A DNA stretch of 64,000 bases from NCBI RefSeq assembly GCF_018343545.2, contig NZ_JAGYPE020000008.1, forward strand, positions 67,173 to 131,172, read 5' to 3'. Shown piece by piece: positions 62,028 to 64,000 of the stretch. The notes below the pieces were generated by a model. It saw nothing but the letters and a program-made list of their open reading frames with translations, made no database searches and was not told the origin of the DNA. This DNA is from Neobacillus citreus. Its GTDB lineage: Bacteria > Bacillota > Bacilli > Bacillales > Cytobacillaceae. How positions within the stretch are numbered: the stretch's first letter is position 1; every line of letters starts with the position of its first letter. The position numbers were made by a program, and so were the translations under genes.

Positions 62028-63781
62028 GCCGACACCTCCTCTTCGATTTTGGCTTCGACCTGCTGGCGCAAGAATTGCTCTTTATACCAGCCGTCCCGCT
62101 CCAGCAGCTGTTCATGGGTTCCTTCCTCAATAATGGCCCCTTCATCAAGGACAATGATATGGTCGGCATGCTGGACTGCAGACATTCTGTGCGTAGTGAT
62201 AATCGTTGTTTTCCCGTTTCTTACTGTTCGGATATTGTCGATGATTTTCTTCTCCGTTTTCGCATCTACTGCAGATAAGGAATCATCGAGAATCAGTATT
62301 TCCGGATTTTTAATGAGCGCACGGGCAATCGAAATCCGCTGCTTTTGCCCGCCCGATAACGCGACTCCCTTTTCCCCAACCAGTGTCTCGAGACCTTCCG
62401 GGAGCATTTGCAGGTCCTTGCGAAAAGCCGCTAGGTCAATGGCGGTCTCTAGGTCGTCCTCAGATGCATCCTTACTGCCGAACAGAATATTTTCCTTTAC
62501 ACTTCTTGAAAAAAGTACATGGTCCTGCGGGACATAGCCAATCCATTGGCGCACTTGTTCTAGTGTTTGGTCCTCAATGGAGGCCCCGCCGATTGAAAGT
62601 CCGCCTGTTCCAAGTGGATATTGCCTCAACAATTGCTTGATAAAAGTGGTTTTTCCGCTGCCAGTCTTACCGACAACCCCAAGGGTCTGACCTTGAAGCA
62701 GCTTGACGGTGACATTTTGCAGATTATCCGTTTTCGAAGATGGGTAACGAAACGTTACTTTTTCGAAATTGATTGGATTTGCTTTGGTTATCTTTATTGG
62801 CTGGGATGGGTTTTGGACCTCTTCCTGATAGCTGAGTGTTTCATGGACCCGGTCGAGCGAGGCATTCCCCCGCTGCATTACGTTGATCAGTTCGCCGACC
62901 GCAAACATCGGCCAAATCATCATCCCCAGGTACACATTAAAGGAAACGAGGTCTCCCAAGGTGATAGCCTGATGAAAAACGAGCGTGGCTCCGTAACCAA
63001 TGCCAATTAAATAGCTGAGGCCGACCAGTATTTTTATGGTCGGATCAAATAACGAATCGATTCTGGCGACGTTTATATTTTTTTGATAAACATCTTCGGT
63101 CAATTCGTGAAACCGCTCGCGCTCCGCATTTTCCTGGACATAGGCACGGATGACTCTTACTCCGGCAATCGATTCAAGAACGCGGTCATTTAATTCGCCG
63201 AAGGCATCCTGTGCTTCGGTAAAGCGAGTGTGGATCTTTTTGCCGTAAATTTGCATCAGGATGGCCATGATTGGCAGCGGCAGAATCGCCGCCAAGGTCA
63301 GCTTCCAGCTGATGAAAAAGCCCATCGTAAACAGAATCGTCAGCATCCAGACACTCGAATCGACAAGCGTTAAAATCCCGAATCCGGCTGTAATGGAAAT
63401 AGCTTTTAAATCGTTGGTGGCCCGAGCCATTAAATCCCCGGTACGATTCTTTTCAAAAAAGGCCGGCGTCATTTTTAAAAGATGGCCCATAAATCTTGAG
63501 CGCAGCTTTCTTTCGATTAAAAAAGCACCGCCGAACAATTGATATTGCCATATATAAGTGATGGCGTAGGATGAAACCATAATGATGGTGAGATAGACAA
63601 GATACATGAAGATTTTTCGGTTTGTCATCGCCCCTGAATGAATATCATCAATCGCCAAGCCAATTAATTTGGGCGGTATGACATCTAATAACCCCACGAA
63701 TATAAGTAAAGTGACCGCTACTAGGTAGCGCTTCCAATTTTCTTTAAAAAACCAGCTTAATTTCTTTAATACGGAAAACAT
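62024..63781 (-). CDS. bmrC: Heterodimeric ABC multidrug exporter subunit BmrC (YheI)
   Basis: This 585-residue protein, the same length as B. subtilis BmrC, has six spans and then GKTGSGKTT, LSGGQKQRISIARAL and ILILDDSLSAVD. The catalytic Glu after Walker B is Asp, which marks the degenerate site of heterodimeric exporters. ATG is behind AGGGGGAATAAC. A leader with a small peptide frame and a terminator stands before it. Confidence 0.93.
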   Translation of the reverse strand: MFSVLKKLSWFFKENWKRYLVAVTLLIFVGLLDVIPPKLIGLAIDDIHSGAMTNRKIFMYLVYLTIIMVSSYAITYIWQYQLFGGAFLIERKLRSRFMGHLLKMTPAFFEKNRTGDLMARATNDLKAISITAGFGILTLVDSSVWMLTILFTMGFFISWKLTLAAILPLPIMAILMQIYGKKIHTRFTEAQDAFGELNDRVLESIAGVRVIRAYVQENAERERFHELTEDVYQKNINVARIDSLFDPTIKILVGLSYLIGIGYGATLVFHQAITLGDLVSFNVYLGMMIWPMFAVGELINVMQRGNASLDRVHETLSYQEEVQNPSQPIKITKANPINFEKVTFRYPSSKTDNLQNVTVKLLQGQTLGVVGKTGSGKTTFIKQLLRQYPLGTGGLSIGGASIEDQTLEQVRQWIGYVPQDHVLFSRSVKENILFGSKDASEDDLETAIDLAAFRKDLQMLPEGLETLVGEKGVALSGGQKQRISIARALIKNPEILILDDSLSAVDAKTEKKIIDNIRTVRNGKTTIITTHRMSAVQHADHIIVLDEGAIIEEGTHEQLLERDGWYKEQFLRQQVEAKIEEEVSA

Positions 63782-63809
63782 GCTGTTATTCCCCCTATTT
63801 CGGTTTAAT

Positions 63810-63869
63810 CTATCCGCTTTCTAGATCTCCTATTTTGTGTGCGAGCCTTACATTGAGTCTTTTCAGCAT
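63810..63869 (-). CDS. 19-codon mini-gene before bmrC
   Basis: ATG lies seven bases after a perfect AAAGGAGG and opens MLKRLNVRLAHKIGDLESG, a basic amphipathic peptide. It follows the attenuator-like terminator and ends 28 bases before bmrC. It may couple translation to bmrC or act as a second leader. Confidence 0.6.
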   Translation of the reverse strand: MLKRLNVRLAHKIGDLESG

Positions 63870-63885
63870 GCTAATTCCTCCTTTT

Positions 63886-63930
63886 TTTATAAAAAAAGAG
63901 ACATACTGCCGCAACTGTGCAGTATGCCTC
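63886..63930 (-). terminator. Attenuator-like terminator in the bmrC leader
   Basis: On the minus strand GAGGCATACTGC pairs with GCAGTATGTCTC (one mismatch) and seven T residues follow. It starts one base after the stop codon of a leader frame and lies before the 19-codon gene and bmrC. Confidence 0.82.
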
Positions 63931-64000
63931 TTATTTAAATAAAAAACACACGCCGCGCATCACAAAGTAACGCAGCCCTGTGTTTGTAAATACAAAAGTG
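63931..64000 (-). CDS. Leader peptide of bmrCD, BmrB-like, partial
   Basis: The frame ends MRGVCFLFK and a TAA, directly before the terminator. It is open to the window edge (reading ...TFVFTNTGLRYF before that Met), so the true start may lie outside. The RNA can also form AAACACA/TGTGTTT around the end of the frame. B. subtilis has the leader gene bmrB here, which controls bmrCD in response to ribosome-targeting drugs. The identity is inferred from place and layout. Confidence 0.5.
   Translation of the reverse strand, partial: TFVFTNTGLRYFVMRGVCFLFK

Noticed and set aside
1..64000. CRISPR array, prophage or complete insertion sequence
   Set aside because: No regularly spaced direct repeats with unique spacers, no integrase, transposase or phage structural genes were seen. 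The repeats present are short and non-coding.

Overview
The window is chromosomal DNA of a low-GC, spore-forming Bacillaceae (Neobacillus/Mesobacillus/Bacillus type). The evidence is spore genes (gerPF-like, sspB, yhaL, YjcZ-type, four YheC/YheD-type), Gram-positive AddAB, comK, scoC/hpr, prsA, ecsABC and the coproporphyrin-type haem genes. Gene order follows, in reverse orientation, the Bacillus subtilis stretch from yheI/bmrC to addB. Family names below come from recalled B. subtilis proteins and synteny; no database search was run.

Layout. 0-0.4 kb: two tandem gerPF-like genes. 0.4-7.7 kb: addB-addA recombination nuclease. 7.7-8.5 kb: gene-free, with two inverted palindromic repeat elements and a small tandem repeat. 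8.5-12.4 kb: lepB, yhjE, an LCP ligase, yhjD behind a LexA box, comK and an IDEAL-domain protein. 12.4-20.5 kb: yhfN protease, enoyl-CoA hydratase, lcfB with a FadR operator, lplJ, yhfI, yhgE with two TetR-like operators. 20.8-25.2 kb: hemE-hemH-hemY facing hmoB. 25.3-31 kb: a permease, the yhaA amidohydrolase and ecsA-ecsB/ecsC. 31-31.6 kb: a gene-poor divergent region with a threefold repeat and an orphan terminator ahead of hit. 32-36 kb: trpP with a TRAP-type leader, hpr, yhaI, small membrane genes, prsA and yhaL. 36-44 kb: yhaO-yhaN-yhaM repair operon with a LexA-like box, natAB-type exporter and yhzD. 43.9-49.7 kb: yhaR, an acyl-CoA ligase, hemZ, yhaX, yheA. 49.8-54.9 kb: four consecutive ATP-grasp YheC/YheD-type genes and yheE. 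55-59.7 kb: a PucR-type regulator, msmX behind two cre-like sites, a zinc-ribbon protein, sspB and fumC. 59.8-64 kb: a microprotein and the heterodimeric exporter bmrC-bmrD with an attenuator-like leader.

Themes. Haem synthesis and turnover (hemEHY, hemZ, hmoB), DNA repair and SOS (addAB, yhaONM, yhjD), fatty-acid activation (lcfB, a second ligase, two crotonases), post-exponential control of secretion and competence (comK, hpr, ecs, prsA, lepB), and spore formation.

Most unusual observations: (i) the sspB leader, downstream of a sigma-G-type promoter, folds by hand into two consecutive tRNA-like modules with 7-nt T-loops; (ii) a dispersed element of about 110 bp, present four times in one orientation, whose hairpins show compensatory changes; (iii) a terminator-ended, ORF-poor unit upstream of hit with three repeats; (iv) a leader-peptide/terminator/second-mini-ORF arrangement before bmrC; (v) the expansion to four YheC/YheD-type genes.
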